NCBI GenBank assembly: GCA_018828585.1
Contig: JAHJVW010000128.1
Location: 27,187 to 91,186 of the forward strand
DNA from: Bacteroidota bacterium
Lineage (GTDB): Bacteria; Bacteroidota; Bacteroidia; Sphingobacteriales; Sphingobacteriaceae
DNA: 64,000 nt
Direction of reading: 5' to 3'
Below are positions 11,182-20,184 of the stretch, one piece after another; positions within the stretch are counted from its first letter, which is position 1; each line of letters opens with the position of its first letter. The position numbers were made by a program, and so were the translations under genes. A model generated the notes under the pieces. That model was not told the DNA's origin, did not search any database, and saw only the letters and a list, made by a program, of their open reading frames with translations.

Positions 11182-11186
11182 AAAAA

Positions 11187-11945
11187 ATGAGTGGACACAT
11201 GAACTTGACGTTAAAAGTATGGCGTCAAAAAAATAGTACATCAACAGGAAAATTCGTGACTTATAAAGCCGAAGAAATTTCGCCTGATATGTCATTTTTA
11301 GAAATGCTGGATGTAGTGAACGAAGGTTTGGTAAAGAAAAAAGAAGAACCTATTCAATTTGACCATGATTGCCGCGAAGGAATTTGTGGGATGTGTTCTT
11401 TGGTGATTAACGGAGAGCCTCACGGACCTAAACGAGCAACTACTACTTGTCAACTGCACATGCGTTCTTTTAAAGATAAAGATACCATTGTAATTGAACC
11501 GTGGAGAGCCAATTCTTTTCCTGTGGTAAAAGATTTAGCGGTGGATCGTTCTGCATTTGATAGAATTCAACAAGCGGGAGGTTATGTTTCTGTGGGAACT
11601 GGTGGTGTACCAGATGCTAATGAAATCGCAATTCCTAAAGTAATTGCTGACGAAGCTTTTAATTCGGCTACTTGTATTGGTTGTGGCGCTTGTGTTGCAG
11701 CCTGTAAAAACGCCTCAGCTATGCTATTCGTTTCTGCTAAAATTTCTCAATATGCGATGCTACCACAAGGTCAGCCAGAGCGTTACCAAAGAGCAGAAGC
11801 TATGGTGATGAAAATGGACGAAGAAGGTTTCGGAAGTTGTACCAATACTTACGCATGTGAAGCACAATGTCCTAAAGAAATTAAAGTAACAAACATTGCA
11901 AGAATGAATCGCGAGTTCTTTACAGCGGAATTCATAAAGGGATAA
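11187..11945 (+). CDS. sdhB: Succinate dehydrogenase/fumarate reductase iron-sulfur subunit
   Basis: Carries electrons from SdhA to the quinone site through three Fe-S centres. The plant-ferredoxin-like N-terminal domain shows [11 protein letters not shown] and a later TTCQLHM cysteine (2Fe-2S). The C-terminal domain has [11 protein letters not shown] and CEAQCPKEI for the 4Fe-4S and 3Fe-4S clusters. Length of 252 aa is normal. ATG 11187 follows directly after the repeat-filled spacer. It is the last gene of sdhCAB and is followed by a terminator. Confidence 0.97.
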   Translation: MSGHMNLTLKVWRQKNSTSTGKFVTYKAEEISPDMSFLEMLDVVNEGLVKKKEEPIQFDHDCREGICGMCSLVINGEPHGPKRATTTCQLHMRSFKDKDTIVIEPWRANSFPVVKDLAVDRSAFDRIQQAGGYVSVGTGGVPDANEIAIPKVIADEAFNSATCIGCGACVAACKNASAMLFVSAKISQYAMLPQGQPERYQRAEAMVMKMDEEGFGSCTNTYACEAQCPKEIKVTNIARMNREFFTAEFIKG

Positions 11946-11971
11946 TAAACGATTTTTTGTTAATTTTTGAG

Positions 11972-12003
11972 AACGCATTTCCATTTTGGAGATGCGTTTT
12001 TGT
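11972..12003 (+). terminator. Terminator of the sdhCAB operon
   Basis: An 11-bp stem with one mismatch, AACGCATTTCC / GGAGATGCGTT, is followed by TTTTTG. It lies 26 nt after the sdhB stop. Confidence 0.8.
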
Positions 12004-12111
12004 TTTAATGATATTTAAGATTGATAATTGTATTATTTCTATCACTTTAAGTAATGATTTTGTTTATTCTGCAGCACTTTGTTAGCTTTAGGTATAAAAA
12101 TTTATAACGAC

Positions 12112-13107
12112 ATGAAACTTATAAAATCAATTGCCTCATTAATTTTAATAGCTGGAACAACCTGCTCTTTAAAAGCACAAACCTATAAAGCCGATGAACC
12201 TTTTGCACACACTTTTTCTATTGTAGCTCGTGATCCTGTAACTGGTGAAATGGCTGTTGGCGTTCAAAGTCATTGGTTTTCGGTAGGTACCTCAGTTTCT
12301 TGGGCCGAGGCTGGTGTTGGGGCCGTAGCGACTCAATCCTTCACCAATAAATCTTTTGGAATACGTGGTTTAGCTTTATTAAAATCAGGAAAAACCGCAC
12401 AAGAAGCTTTAGATATTTTATTGAGTGATGATCCCGGTAGAGAAGTTCGTCAAGTGGCAATTGTTGACAATAAAGGAAATGTAGCTGTACATACCGGAAG
12501 CGGTTGCGTTCAGTACGCCGGACACATCAAAGGGGATCAATATTCAGTTCAATCCAATATGATGCTAACTGATAAAGTTCCAGCAGCGATGTCTAAAGCT
12601 TTTGAGGCTTCAAAAGGAAAGCCCTTGGCTCAGCGAGTAATGACCGCTTTAAAGGCAGGGCAAGCAGCGGGTGGAGATATTCGTGGTAAGCAAAGTGCAG
12701 CAATGTTGGTTGTTCCGGCAGTGTCGAAAAACGAGCCTTGGAACGAGCGGACAGTTGATTTACGTGTGGACGATTCTACCGCTCCGCTCCCAGAATTAGA
12801 AAGATTACTGAAAGTTCATGAAGCCTATCAGTTTATGAACGAAGGAGATTTAGCGGTAGAGCATAACGACATGAATAAGGCGATGCAATTATATGGATCA
12901 GCCATGAAGATGTTTCCAAATAATTTAGAAATGCAATATTGGACAGCCGTAACACTTGCGAACGATAAGCAAGTTGCTAAAGCTTTACCTATGTTCAAAA
13001 AAGTTTTTGCTCAAAATAGTAATTGGAAAGAGATGACCAAAAGACTTCCTAAAGTGAATCTCCTAACAGTTTCTAATTCAGAATTAAAACTAATATTAGC
13101 TCAATAG
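12112..13107 (+). CDS. Secreted DUF1028 domain protein with C-terminal TPR-like segment
   Basis: A 331-aa exported protein from ATG 12112, with signal peptide MKLIKSIASLILIAGTT and cleavage after KAQ. The DUF1028 domain, an Ntn-hydrolase-like fold of unknown substrate, covers about residues 25-225. It includes AHTFSIVARD, the family hallmark GEMAVGVQSHWFSVG, and GAVATQSFTN. The remainder (LERLLKVHEAYQFMNEGD onward) is helical with two TPR-like repeats such as AMQLYGSAMKMFPNN. The ORF track's upstream start adds 11 residues before the signal peptide and is unlikely. It is a single gene with its own terminator. Confidence 0.82.
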   Translation: MKLIKSIASLILIAGTTCSLKAQTYKADEPFAHTFSIVARDPVTGEMAVGVQSHWFSVGTSVSWAEAGVGAVATQSFTNKSFGIRGLALLKSGKTAQEALDILLSDDPGREVRQVAIVDNKGNVAVHTGSGCVQYAGHIKGDQYSVQSNMMLTDKVPAAMSKAFEASKGKPLAQRVMTALKAGQAAGGDIRGKQSAAMLVVPAVSKNEPWNERTVDLRVDDSTAPLPELERLLKVHEAYQFMNEGDLAVEHNDMNKAMQLYGSAMKMFPNNLEMQYWTAVTLANDKQVAKALPMFKKVFAQNSNWKEMTKRLPKVNLLTVSNSELKLILAQ

Positions 13108-13120
13108 AACTGGGTTGTTT

Positions 13121-13152
13121 AAAGGCCTTATCATTTTGGTAAGGCTTTTTTT
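13121..13152 (+). terminator. Terminator after the DUF1028 gene
   Basis: A short GCCTTA / TAAGGC stem with a 9-nt loop is followed by a run of seven T's. Confidence 0.75.
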
Positions 13153-13225
13153 GCTTTCCTACTCATTACAAAACAACGAGGTTATCAATTTGTAATTATC
13201 ATATAAATCATCAATTAAAAATATC

Positions 13226-14245
13226 ATGAAATATAATATTTTAGGAAATACAGGTTTAAAAGTATCTGAATTGTGCTTAGGCACCATGACTTTTGGAGGC
13301 GGTGATGGAATGTGGAAAGCGATCGGTCAACTACCACAAAAAGAAGTAAACGAAATTGTAAAACTTTCTACAGATGGCGGAATTAATTTTATTGATACCG
13401 CAAACGTTTACAGTGAAGGAATTAGTGAGCAAATGACAGGAAAAGCCATCAAAGACTTGGGTTTGAATCGACACGATTTAGTAATTGCTACCAAAGTGCG
13501 AGGAAAAATGAATGAAGGTCCAAACGGAAGTGGATTAACCAAAAAGCATATCCTTCAACAAGCAGATGAAAGTTTAAAGCGTTTGGGTATGGATTATATC
13601 GATCTATATCAAATACATGGTTTTGATCCAATTACACCATTTGAGGAAACTTTAGCAGCTTTAGATAATTTAGTTAGCAGTGGTAAAGTAAGATATATTG
13701 GTTGTAGCAATTTGGCTGCTTGGCATATCATGAAAGCTTTAAGTGTTTCAGAAAGGGAACGTTTTGTTAAATTCATTTCCTTACAAGCTTATTATACCAT
13801 TGCAGGGAGAGATTTGGAACGTGAAATAGTTCCGCTTTTATTAGATCAAAAGTTAGGTTTGATGGTTTGGAGCCCTTTGGCAGGCGGATTATTGAGCGGT
13901 AAATTTGATAGAAACTCTTCTCCTGAAGATAGTAGAAGAGTAAATTTTGATTTCCCTCCCGTAAATAAAGATAAAGCGTTTGATATTGTAGATGTGATGC
14001 GTCCGATTGCTGAAAGTAAAGGTGTTTCGGTTGCTCAAATTGCATTGGCTTGGTTGCTACATCAAAAGGTAGTGAGTTCTGTCATTATTGGTGCTAAAAA
14101 AGTGTCCCAGTTAGAAGATAATTTGAAAGCTGTTGATGTGAAATTAACAGAAGCAGAATTATTTAATTTGGATGAAGTTAGTAAATTACCAGCAGAGTAC
14201 CCAGGGTGGATGATTGAACGACAAGGTGGGGATAGAAGAGCATAA
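13226..14245 (+). CDS. Aldo/keto reductase
   Basis: A 339-aa NADPH-dependent oxidoreductase of the AKR TIM-barrel family. It has NILGNTGLKVSELCLGTMTFG at the N-terminus (quoted in part), the catalytic Asp-Tyr pair in FIDTANVYSEG, the family lysine in VIATKVRG and the active-site His in LYQIHGFDP. The C-terminal cofactor loop VIIGAKKVSQLEDNLKA is typical. Substrate is unknown; relatives act on aldehydes, methylglyoxal or sugars. It is monocistronic and convergent with the ada-like gene, with a palindromic element between them. Confidence 0.9.
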   Translation: MKYNILGNTGLKVSELCLGTMTFGGGDGMWKAIGQLPQKEVNEIVKLSTDGGINFIDTANVYSEGISEQMTGKAIKDLGLNRHDLVIATKVRGKMNEGPNGSGLTKKHILQQADESLKRLGMDYIDLYQIHGFDPITPFEETLAALDNLVSSGKVRYIGCSNLAAWHIMKALSVSERERFVKFISLQAYYTIAGRDLEREIVPLLLDQKLGLMVWSPLAGGLLSGKFDRNSSPEDSRRVNFDFPPVNKDKAFDIVDVMRPIAESKGVSVAQIALAWLLHQKVVSSVIIGAKKVSQLEDNLKAVDVKLTEAELFNLDEVSKLPAEYPGWMIERQGGDRRA

Positions 14246-14271
14246 TTTTAGCATAAAATCTTCATGTCGGT

Positions 14272-14305
14272 GCGAAGTCGAAGCCTCTTTACATTTCGAC
14301 TCCGC
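14272..14305. repeat. Hairpin between convergent genes, REP-like
   Basis: GCGAAGTCGAA and TTCGACTCCGC form an 11-bp stem with one mismatch and a 12-nt loop. The spacer is GC-richer than its surroundings. A smaller palindrome, ACATTT...AAATGT, is nested on its right side. It may act as a bidirectional terminator or be a decayed copy of a dispersed palindrome. Confidence 0.5.
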
Positions 14306-14325
14306 TAAATGTGATCTATATTTTT

Positions 14326-15159
14326 TTATTGAAGCGCAGCTTCCCACCCAATAATAGCAGTTTTTCTTGTTGGTCCCCATAGATAACCACCAAATTCACC
14401 CGTAGATTGAATGACCCGGTGACATGGAATTAAAAATGCAACGGGGTTGCTTCCAATAGCTGTTCCAACAGCTCTGGATGCTTTTGGGTTTTCGATTTCC
14501 TGCGCTATTGTACCATATGTAGTTAAGTTTCCTATAGGTATTTTCAGAAGTGCTTCCCAAACTTTTAGTTGAAATACTGTTCCTTTCAAATGCAGCTTTA
14601 ACTGACTTTTCTCTTTCCAATCTTTAGAAAAAATGAGTAGTGCTTGTTGATGTAATTTATTTGAAAGTTGGTAAAATTCGGCATTTGGAAAATGCGATTT
14701 CAGATTTAATATTTCCTTTTCTTTGTCATCGGCGAAAGCCATAAAACAAATTCCTTTTGCTGTACATGCGATTAGAATACCCCCGAAAGGGCTTTGATAG
14801 AATTGATAATCGATATTTAAATTTTCGCCACCATTTTTAAACTCTCCAGGAGTCATCCCCTCGATACTGACAAACAAATCATGCAAACGAGAAGTACCAG
14901 ACAGCCCAGTTTGAAAAGCTACATCAAAAAGAGTGCTTTCTTTCTTTTGTAATAACTGCTTAGCATGTTTGAGACTGATGAATTGCAGAAACTTTTTAGG
15001 ACTTACACCTGCCCAATCAGTAAAAATCTTTTGAAAGTGAAATGGACTTACGTTTATCCTTTCAGCGATTTCATCTAAACTGGGTTGCTGTTTATAATTT
15101 TGCCTGATATAGTCAATGGCCTCAGCAATGCGCTGATAGTTAATTTGCTCCTGATTCAT
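14326..15159 (-). CDS. AraC-type HTH fused to O6-alkylguanine-DNA alkyltransferase (Ada-like)
   Basis: A 277-aa two-domain protein. Residues 1-105 form an AraC-type double helix-turn-helix (LDEIAERINVSPFHFQKIF). Residues about 110-275 form a methylguanine methyltransferase domain, with the acceptor cysteine Cys246 in IPCHRVIQ and the DNA-binding arginine helix in ASRAVGTAIGSNP. Enterobacterial Ada has an additional N-terminal zinc/phosphotriester domain, which is absent here. The protein can therefore repair O6-methylguanine directly, but methyl-phosphotriester sensing is not expected. It is divergent from the dipeptide epimerase gene. Confidence 0.9.
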   Translation of the reverse strand: MNQEQINYQRIAEAIDYIRQNYKQQPSLDEIAERINVSPFHFQKIFTDWAGVSPKKFLQFISLKHAKQLLQKKESTLFDVAFQTGLSGTSRLHDLFVSIEGMTPGEFKNGGENLNIDYQFYQSPFGGILIACTAKGICFMAFADDKEKEILNLKSHFPNAEFYQLSNKLHQQALLIFSKDWKEKSQLKLHLKGTVFQLKVWEALLKIPIGNLTTYGTIAQEIENPKASRAVGTAIGSNPVAFLIPCHRVIQSTGEFGGYLWGPTRKTAIIGWEAALQ

Positions 15160-15273
15160 TTCAAAATAAAGGTATCAGCAAATGTTCAATTTTAAAATCT
15201 GTTTCTTGCGCTTTTTATCTTAATTTTTGCCTTAATGCCGAATATTCCCATCTTTATAGCACAAGATCAAAGT

Positions 15274-16299
15274 ATGAAAATTACAGCTAAAGCTTTTGAG
15301 CTCCAATTAAAATATCCATTTACCATTGCTAAATTTTCTAGAACTTCTACTCCATTAATGTTGCTAGAGATACAACATGAGGGTTTTAAAGGTCTGGGCG
15401 AGGCATCAATGGTTCCATACATGGGTGAAAGTTTAGAAACAGCGACTGCTTTTTTAAAAAAAGTAGATTTGTCTGGATTTTCTTTTCCTTTCAATATGGA
15501 AGAAATTATTACCTATTTGGATGATTTAGCTCCAGGACAACCAGCAATTAAGGCAGCTATTGATATTGCTTTACATGATTTATCTGGAAAAATTTCTGAT
15601 CGACCTTGTTATCAAATGTTTGGGTCTTCGCCGGATTTAATGCCGCTAACAACCTTCACGATTGGTATTGATATTCCGGAAGTTATCATTAAGAAAGTAA
15701 ATGACGCTCTGGCAGATGACTTTCGATTAATTAAAATTAAATTAGGTAGAGATACCGATAAATTACTCATTGAAACCATTAGGTCTGTAACAGATTTACC
15801 TTTATATGTAGATGCCAATCAAGGCTGGACAGACAGAAATGAGGGACTAGAAATGGCGCATTGGTTAAAAGAGCAAGGAGTTTTATTGATAGAACAACCT
15901 ATGCTTAAAGATGATATTGATGGAAATGCATGGTTAACAGAAAGAAGCCCAATCCCAATTATAGGAGACGAGGCTGTACAGCGCTTGGCTGATGTTCCAA
16001 AAGCAAAAGGTGTTTACCACGGAATCAATATTAAACTCATGAAATCTGCAGGAATGTATGAGGGTTTTAAAATGATTAAAGCCGCTCGCGAAAATAATTT
16101 AAAAATATTAATAGGTTGCATGAGCGAAACAAGTATAGGGACTTTAGCTGGAGCAGCACTAGCGCCACTTTGTGATTGGGCGGACTTAGATGGTCCTTTC
16201 TTAACATCAAATAATCCTTATCAAACGCCTAAATTTAAAAAGGGAAAGTATATCTTGAATCACAAACCAGGCTTAGGAGTTGAGTTAAAATCTAGCTAA
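15274..16299 (+). CDS. Dipeptide epimerase (L-Ala-D/L-Glu epimerase-like, enolase superfamily)
   Basis: The likely role is epimerising L-Ala-D-Glu released from peptidoglycan so the peptide can be recycled. Enolase-superfamily motifs are in order: the first catalytic lysine in LIKIKLG (K-x-K), the metal ligands in YVDANQGW, IEQPM and IGDEAV, and the second lysine in GINIKLMKSAG. I prefer ATG 15274 (MKITAKAFEL) because the family starts near this motif; the ORF-track start 13 residues earlier is possible. Length is 341 aa. Substrate assignment is by family resemblance only. Confidence 0.82.
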   Translation: MKITAKAFELQLKYPFTIAKFSRTSTPLMLLEIQHEGFKGLGEASMVPYMGESLETATAFLKKVDLSGFSFPFNMEEIITYLDDLAPGQPAIKAAIDIALHDLSGKISDRPCYQMFGSSPDLMPLTTFTIGIDIPEVIIKKVNDALADDFRLIKIKLGRDTDKLLIETIRSVTDLPLYVDANQGWTDRNEGLEMAHWLKEQGVLLIEQPMLKDDIDGNAWLTERSPIPIIGDEAVQRLADVPKAKGVYHGINIKLMKSAGMYEGFKMIKAARENNLKILIGCMSETSIGTLAGAALAPLCDWADLDGPFLTSNNPYQTPKFKKGKYILNHKPGLGVELKSS

Positions 16300-16434
16300 A
16301 AATTCACATAAACTTAACTGTTATATTGCTTTTAGATTAACTAAAACGTCCTTTTCATTATTATAAATGATAACTTTGTGTGATATCAAGAAATTGCATG
16401 GTTTTTGTAATTCCTTACAAAAATAATTTATCAA

Positions 16435-17958
16435 ATGGAAAGTACAGTAAGAGTAAGATTTGCCCCCAGCCCTACTGGAGGTCTTCATATAGGTGGCGTA
16501 AGGACTATTTTGTTCAATTACCTTTTCGCTAAGCAAAATAATGGAAAGTTTATTCTAAGAATAGAAGATACGGACCAAACCCGTTTTGTAAAAGGCGCCG
16601 AAGATTATATTTATAGTTGTTTAGATTGGTGCGGCATAAAAGCCGATGAAAGTACGAGAGCGGGTGGTGATTATGGGCCTTATCGCCAAAGTGAAAGAAA
16701 ATCTATCTATCGTCAATATGCAGAGCAATTGGTTAAATCGGGTTATGCTTATTATGCGTTTGATACTTCGGATGAACTGGAGTGCAAAAGGCAAGTGACC
16801 GAAAATTTTAGATATGATCAAAATACACGTCAAACACTTAGAAACTCCTTAAATATTCCGCATGAAGCGGCTGAGAATTTAATTAAAGAAGGAGCTCCAC
16901 ATGTCATAAGAATCAAAATGCCAAAAGATGAGCAAATTCATTTTACAGATATGATTCGTGGTGATGTTAGCTTTAGCAGTAACGATGTTGATGATAAAGT
17001 TTTATTAAAAGCTGATGGAATGCCGACCTATCATTTAGCAGTTGTGGTTGATGATTATTTGATGAAAATCACGCATGCTTTTAGGGGCGAAGAGTGGTTG
17101 CCATCTGCTCCAATTCATATTTTATTATGGAGATATTTAGGATGGGCCGCTGATATGCCACAATGGGCTCATTTACCATTAATTTTGAAGCCAAACGGAA
17201 ATGGAAAACTGAGTAAACGCGATGGAGAAAAGTTTGGTTTCCCCGTTTATCCCATCAATTGGATTGATCCTGCAAGCAGAAAAAAAGCAGACGGATTTTT
17301 AGAGGTGGGTTTTTTGCCCGAAGGCTTTATCAATATGTTAGCCATGTTGGGCTGGAATGATGGTACCGAGCAGGAAATCTTTAGTATGGATGATTTAATT
17401 GCTAAATTCTCAATGGAAAGGATCCACAAAGGAGGAGCTAAATTCGATTACGAAAAAGCAAAATGGTATAATCAAGAGTGGATTAAAATAAGCAGTGCAA
17501 AACGACTTTTGAGCCCAGTTAAAGATGCTCTAAATAATGCTCATATTCAGGATTTCTCAGATAATCAATTGCTCAGTGTCATAGATTTGGTGAAAGAGCG
17601 ATGTGTTTTATTAACCGATTTTGTTGAACAGGGTTCTTTCTTTTTTAAAGCACCAGATAAATACGACACCAATTCTGTAAAACCAAAATGGAATGATGAT
17701 AAAGAAGAATTTTTTAAAGCTTTCGCTGATGAATTAAAATCAGGTGAATTTTTGGATAGTGCCTCGTTAGAAACTAATTTTAAAGACTTAGCCACTAAAA
17801 AAGGTCTAAAAGTAGGGGACGCAATGTTGCCCTTCAGGATCATGTTGGTTGGAGGAAAATTTGGTCCACAAGTGTTTGATATTGCTCATCAAATAGGCAA
17901 AGACGAAACGATAAACAGAATAAATCAAGCTTTAGAGGCTTTTGAAAAATATAAATAA
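16435..17958 (+). CDS. gltX: Glutamate--tRNA ligase
   Basis: A class I aminoacyl-tRNA synthetase charging tRNA-Glu. The HIGH-type motif is in APSPTGGLHIGGVRT, and the KMSKS-type motif is KLSKRDGEKFGFP. FILRIEDTDQTR and the anticodon-binding C-terminal half (from about residue 330) are present. Length of 507 aa is normal. A TAACTTTG sequence about 60 nt upstream may be its -7 box. Confidence 0.97.
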   Translation: MESTVRVRFAPSPTGGLHIGGVRTILFNYLFAKQNNGKFILRIEDTDQTRFVKGAEDYIYSCLDWCGIKADESTRAGGDYGPYRQSERKSIYRQYAEQLVKSGYAYYAFDTSDELECKRQVTENFRYDQNTRQTLRNSLNIPHEAAENLIKEGAPHVIRIKMPKDEQIHFTDMIRGDVSFSSNDVDDKVLLKADGMPTYHLAVVVDDYLMKITHAFRGEEWLPSAPIHILLWRYLGWAADMPQWAHLPLILKPNGNGKLSKRDGEKFGFPVYPINWIDPASRKKADGFLEVGFLPEGFINMLAMLGWNDGTEQEIFSMDDLIAKFSMERIHKGGAKFDYEKAKWYNQEWIKISSAKRLLSPVKDALNNAHIQDFSDNQLLSVIDLVKERCVLLTDFVEQGSFFFKAPDKYDTNSVKPKWNDDKEEFFKAFADELKSGEFLDSASLETNFKDLATKKGLKVGDAMLPFRIMLVGGKFGPQVFDIAHQIGKDETINRINQALEAFEKYK

Positions 17959-18111
17959 AGACTCTTGAAAAATGCAGCGCCTTTATTTATTCAGTATTTA
18001 AAAAATTCAGAATATACTCAATATTATATTGAATATTTAAGCGTTATCTCTCAAACTTTATTGAGGGTAAACTCAGCATTACACGGTTAAGTTATTAAAC
18101 AGCATTAAATC

Positions 18112-18534
18112 ATGGATAGGAAAGATTTTTTAACCGCAATTGGAATGGGTGCGGCATCTGTCGCGGTTTTTAATTGTATAGGTTGTGCAAAGGGCTCAAC
18201 AGGCAGTCCTTCAACTCCAGCGCCTACAAATGTAAATTTCACTTTAGATTTAACGACAGCGGCAAACGCTGCATTAACTAATAATGGTGGTTATATTTAT
18301 AATAATGGGGTTATTGTAGCCCGTACCACAACAGGCGCTTATATTGCCGTGTCACAAACTTGCCGACATGAGAGTACCTCTGTTATTTATAGAGCTAATC
18401 AAAATCAGTTTTACTGCCAAAGACATGGTGCTACTTATTCAGAAACTGGTGTTTCTGCAGGTATAATAACTAATCTACCTTTAACTAAATACAACACGCA
18501 ACTTACTGGTACAAATCTTCGTATCTTCTCTTAG
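18112..18534 (+). CDS. Rieske 2Fe-2S domain protein, exported
   Basis: A 140-aa protein. The N-terminus MDRKDFLTAIGMG resembles a Tat-type signal with one arginine, followed by a possible lipobox at CIGCAKG. The Rieske cluster ligands are complete: Cys84 and His86 in SQTCRHEST, and Cys102 and His105 in FYCQRHGATYS. It is therefore a periplasmic or lipid-anchored electron carrier. No other oxygenase or bc1 domain is present. It starts a five-gene cluster with the thioredoxin gene 18 nt downstream, which implies a shared redox task. Partner and substrate are unknown. Confidence 0.85.
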   Translation: MDRKDFLTAIGMGAASVAVFNCIGCAKGSTGSPSTPAPTNVNFTLDLTTAANAALTNNGGYIYNNGVIVARTTTGAYIAVSQTCRHESTSVIYRANQNQFYCQRHGATYSETGVSAGIITNLPLTKYNTQLTGTNLRIFS

Positions 18535-18552
18535 CATACTAAATTAAAAATC

Positions 18553-18981
18553 ATGAAATTATTGAGTATCTTTTTTTTATCCTTAGTGGTATCAGGAAAC
18601 ATTTGGGTTTTAGATTTTAAACAAGCAGAAACAGAAGCTAAGCAAAGTCATAAATATATCTTGATTAACTTTTCGGGGTCTGATTGGTGCGGCCCATGTA
18701 TTCGTACACACAAAGAAATTTTTGAAAAAGACGCTTTCGAGGATTATGCCAATAAAAATTTGATCTTAGTTAGAGCTGATTTTCCACGATTGAAAAAGAA
18801 TCAACTTTCGGCTGATCAGCTGAAGAAAAACAATGATTTAGCCGTTAAATACAATCCAGATGGAGACTTTCCTTTAACTGTCTTAACAGACGAAAATGGT
18901 AAAGTGATCAAAGAATGGAAAGGATTTCCTGATTGTTCTCCAGAAGAATTTGTAAAGAAAGTGGAAAATGCCATTAACTGA
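18553..18981 (+). CDS. Secreted thioredoxin-family protein
   Basis: A 142-aa protein with a short hydrophobic leader MKLLSIFFLSLVVSG and a thioredoxin fold. The active site DWCGPC has Cys46 and Cys49, and the cis-Pro strand is GDFPLTVL. The layout resembles DUF255/thioredoxin_7-like proteins that reduce envelope disulfides. Its last 14 nt overlap the ApbE gene, indicating translational coupling. Context suggests it keeps cysteine partners reduced, perhaps the cysteine-tailed DUF4266 lipoprotein; that is inference. Confidence 0.85.
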   Translation: MKLLSIFFLSLVVSGNIWVLDFKQAETEAKQSHKYILINFSGSDWCGPCIRTHKEIFEKDAFEDYANKNLILVRADFPRLKKNQLSADQLKKNNDLAVKYNPDGDFPLTVLTDENGKVIKEWKGFPDCSPEEFVKKVENAIN

Positions 18982-19915
18982 TTCATCCAAACTTCAGGTT
19001 TTTAAGCAAGCAATGAAATTGATGGGTAATCAATTCGAGATTTCTGTGGTTGCTGAAGATGAAGCTTTCGCCGATGAAAAAATAAACGACGCTGTTGCTG
19101 AAATTAAACGAATTGAGCAATTACTCACCACTTTTAGGCATGATAGTCAAACGAATCAAATCAATGAAAACGCAGGAATTAAACCTGTCAAGATAGATTC
19201 AGAAGTTTTTCACTTAATTCAACGCTCTTTACGTATTTCAGAAATTAGTCAAGGAGCATTTGATATTACTTATGGCTCCTTAGATAAACGTTTCTGGAAT
19301 TTCGATAAAGACATGGATAGCTTACCCGATAAAGAATTAGCAAAACAATCCGTAGCGTTAATCAATTACAAAAACGTCATTTTAGATGCTGAGGGTCAGA
19401 CAGTTTTTTTAAAAGAAAAAGGAATGCGAATTGGCTTTGGTGGTATAGGCAAAGGTTACGCAGCCGATCGAGCAAAAAGACTTTTGCAAGAGGCTGGTGT
19501 AGCAAATGGTATTGTAAATGCCTCAGGAGATTTAGTAACTTGGGGATTACAGCCCAATGGTCAACCCTGGACAGTGGGCATTGCAGATCCTGAACATAAA
19601 TTAAAGTCCTTTTCTTATATGAATATCAGTAATATGGCCATTGCCACCTCTGGTAATTACGAGAAGTTTGCAGTAATTAATGGTAAAAAGTATTCCCATA
19701 CGATTGATCCTCATACTGGTTTTCCGGTAGCTGGAATTAAAAGTGTGAGCATTATCTGTCCACAAGCTGAGCTCGCAGATGCATTGGCTACTCCTGTTAC
19801 AGTGATGGGTGTTGAGGTTGGATTAAATTTAATTAATCAATTAAATAATGTTGCATGTATTATTATTGATGATGATAATAAGCTGTATACATCAAAAAAT
19901 ATAAATATTAACTAA
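18968..19915 (+). CDS. apbE: FAD:protein FMN transferase (ApbE family)
   Basis: ApbE covalently attaches FMN from FAD to Thr/Ser of redox proteins, using Mg. Family segments are visible: TTFRHDSQTNQIN, SQGAFDITYG, the glycine-rich GFGGIGKGYAADRA, NASGDLVTWG, and YSHTIDPHTGFPV with the metal-site motif. Length of 315 aa is normal minus an export signal. The N-terminus MPLTDSSKLQ is polar and the start overlaps the preceding gene, so the enzyme looks cytosolic, unlike most ApbE lipoproteins. The flavin acceptor is not obvious among its neighbours. Confidence 0.92.
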   Translation: MPLTDSSKLQVFKQAMKLMGNQFEISVVAEDEAFADEKINDAVAEIKRIEQLLTTFRHDSQTNQINENAGIKPVKIDSEVFHLIQRSLRISEISQGAFDITYGSLDKRFWNFDKDMDSLPDKELAKQSVALINYKNVILDAEGQTVFLKEKGMRIGFGGIGKGYAADRAKRLLQEAGVANGIVNASGDLVTWGLQPNGQPWTVGIADPEHKLKSFSYMNISNMAIATSGNYEKFAVINGKKYSHTIDPHTGFPVAGIKSVSIICPQAELADALATPVTVMGVEVGLNLINQLNNVACIIIDDDNKLYTSKNININ

Positions 19916-19948
19916 ATAAAAAGCTGAATGCAAATCGTTCATATAAAA

Positions 19949-20167
19949 ATGAAAAGAATAACCCCTTATGTAATTTTGGCATTATCACTCGTTGCCTTTA
20001 GTTCTTGTAGTCATGTTAAAGCTTATGAGAAAATGAAATTAAAAGATGCTGAAATGGAGCTTGGTGCTAGAAGAGCTGAAAAGTTTGAGCAAAATTTTCA
20101 GCTTTATCGAGAGGGTTCATCTGGCGCAAATGGTGGAAAAAGTGGTGGTGGTTGTGGTTGTAACTAA
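19949..20167 (+). CDS. DUF4266 small lipoprotein with Gly/Cys tail
   Basis: A 72-aa lipoprotein from ATG 19949. Its signal ends in LVAFSSC with Cys20 as the lipid site. A charged helical middle (MKLKDAEMELGARRAEKFEQ, about 29-48) leads to a Gly-rich end, REGSSGANGGKSGGGCGCN, with Cys69 and Cys71. This matches DUF4266, a family usually encoded beside DUF3570. The two-cysteine tail could bind metal or form a disulfide handled by the adjacent thioredoxin (inference). The ORF-track start seven residues earlier is less likely. Confidence 0.8.
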   Translation: MKRITPYVILALSLVAFSSCSHVKAYEKMKLKDAEMELGARRAEKFEQNFQLYREGSSGANGGKSGGGCGCN

Positions 20168-20184
20168 ATCTTTTAATTGTTGAT

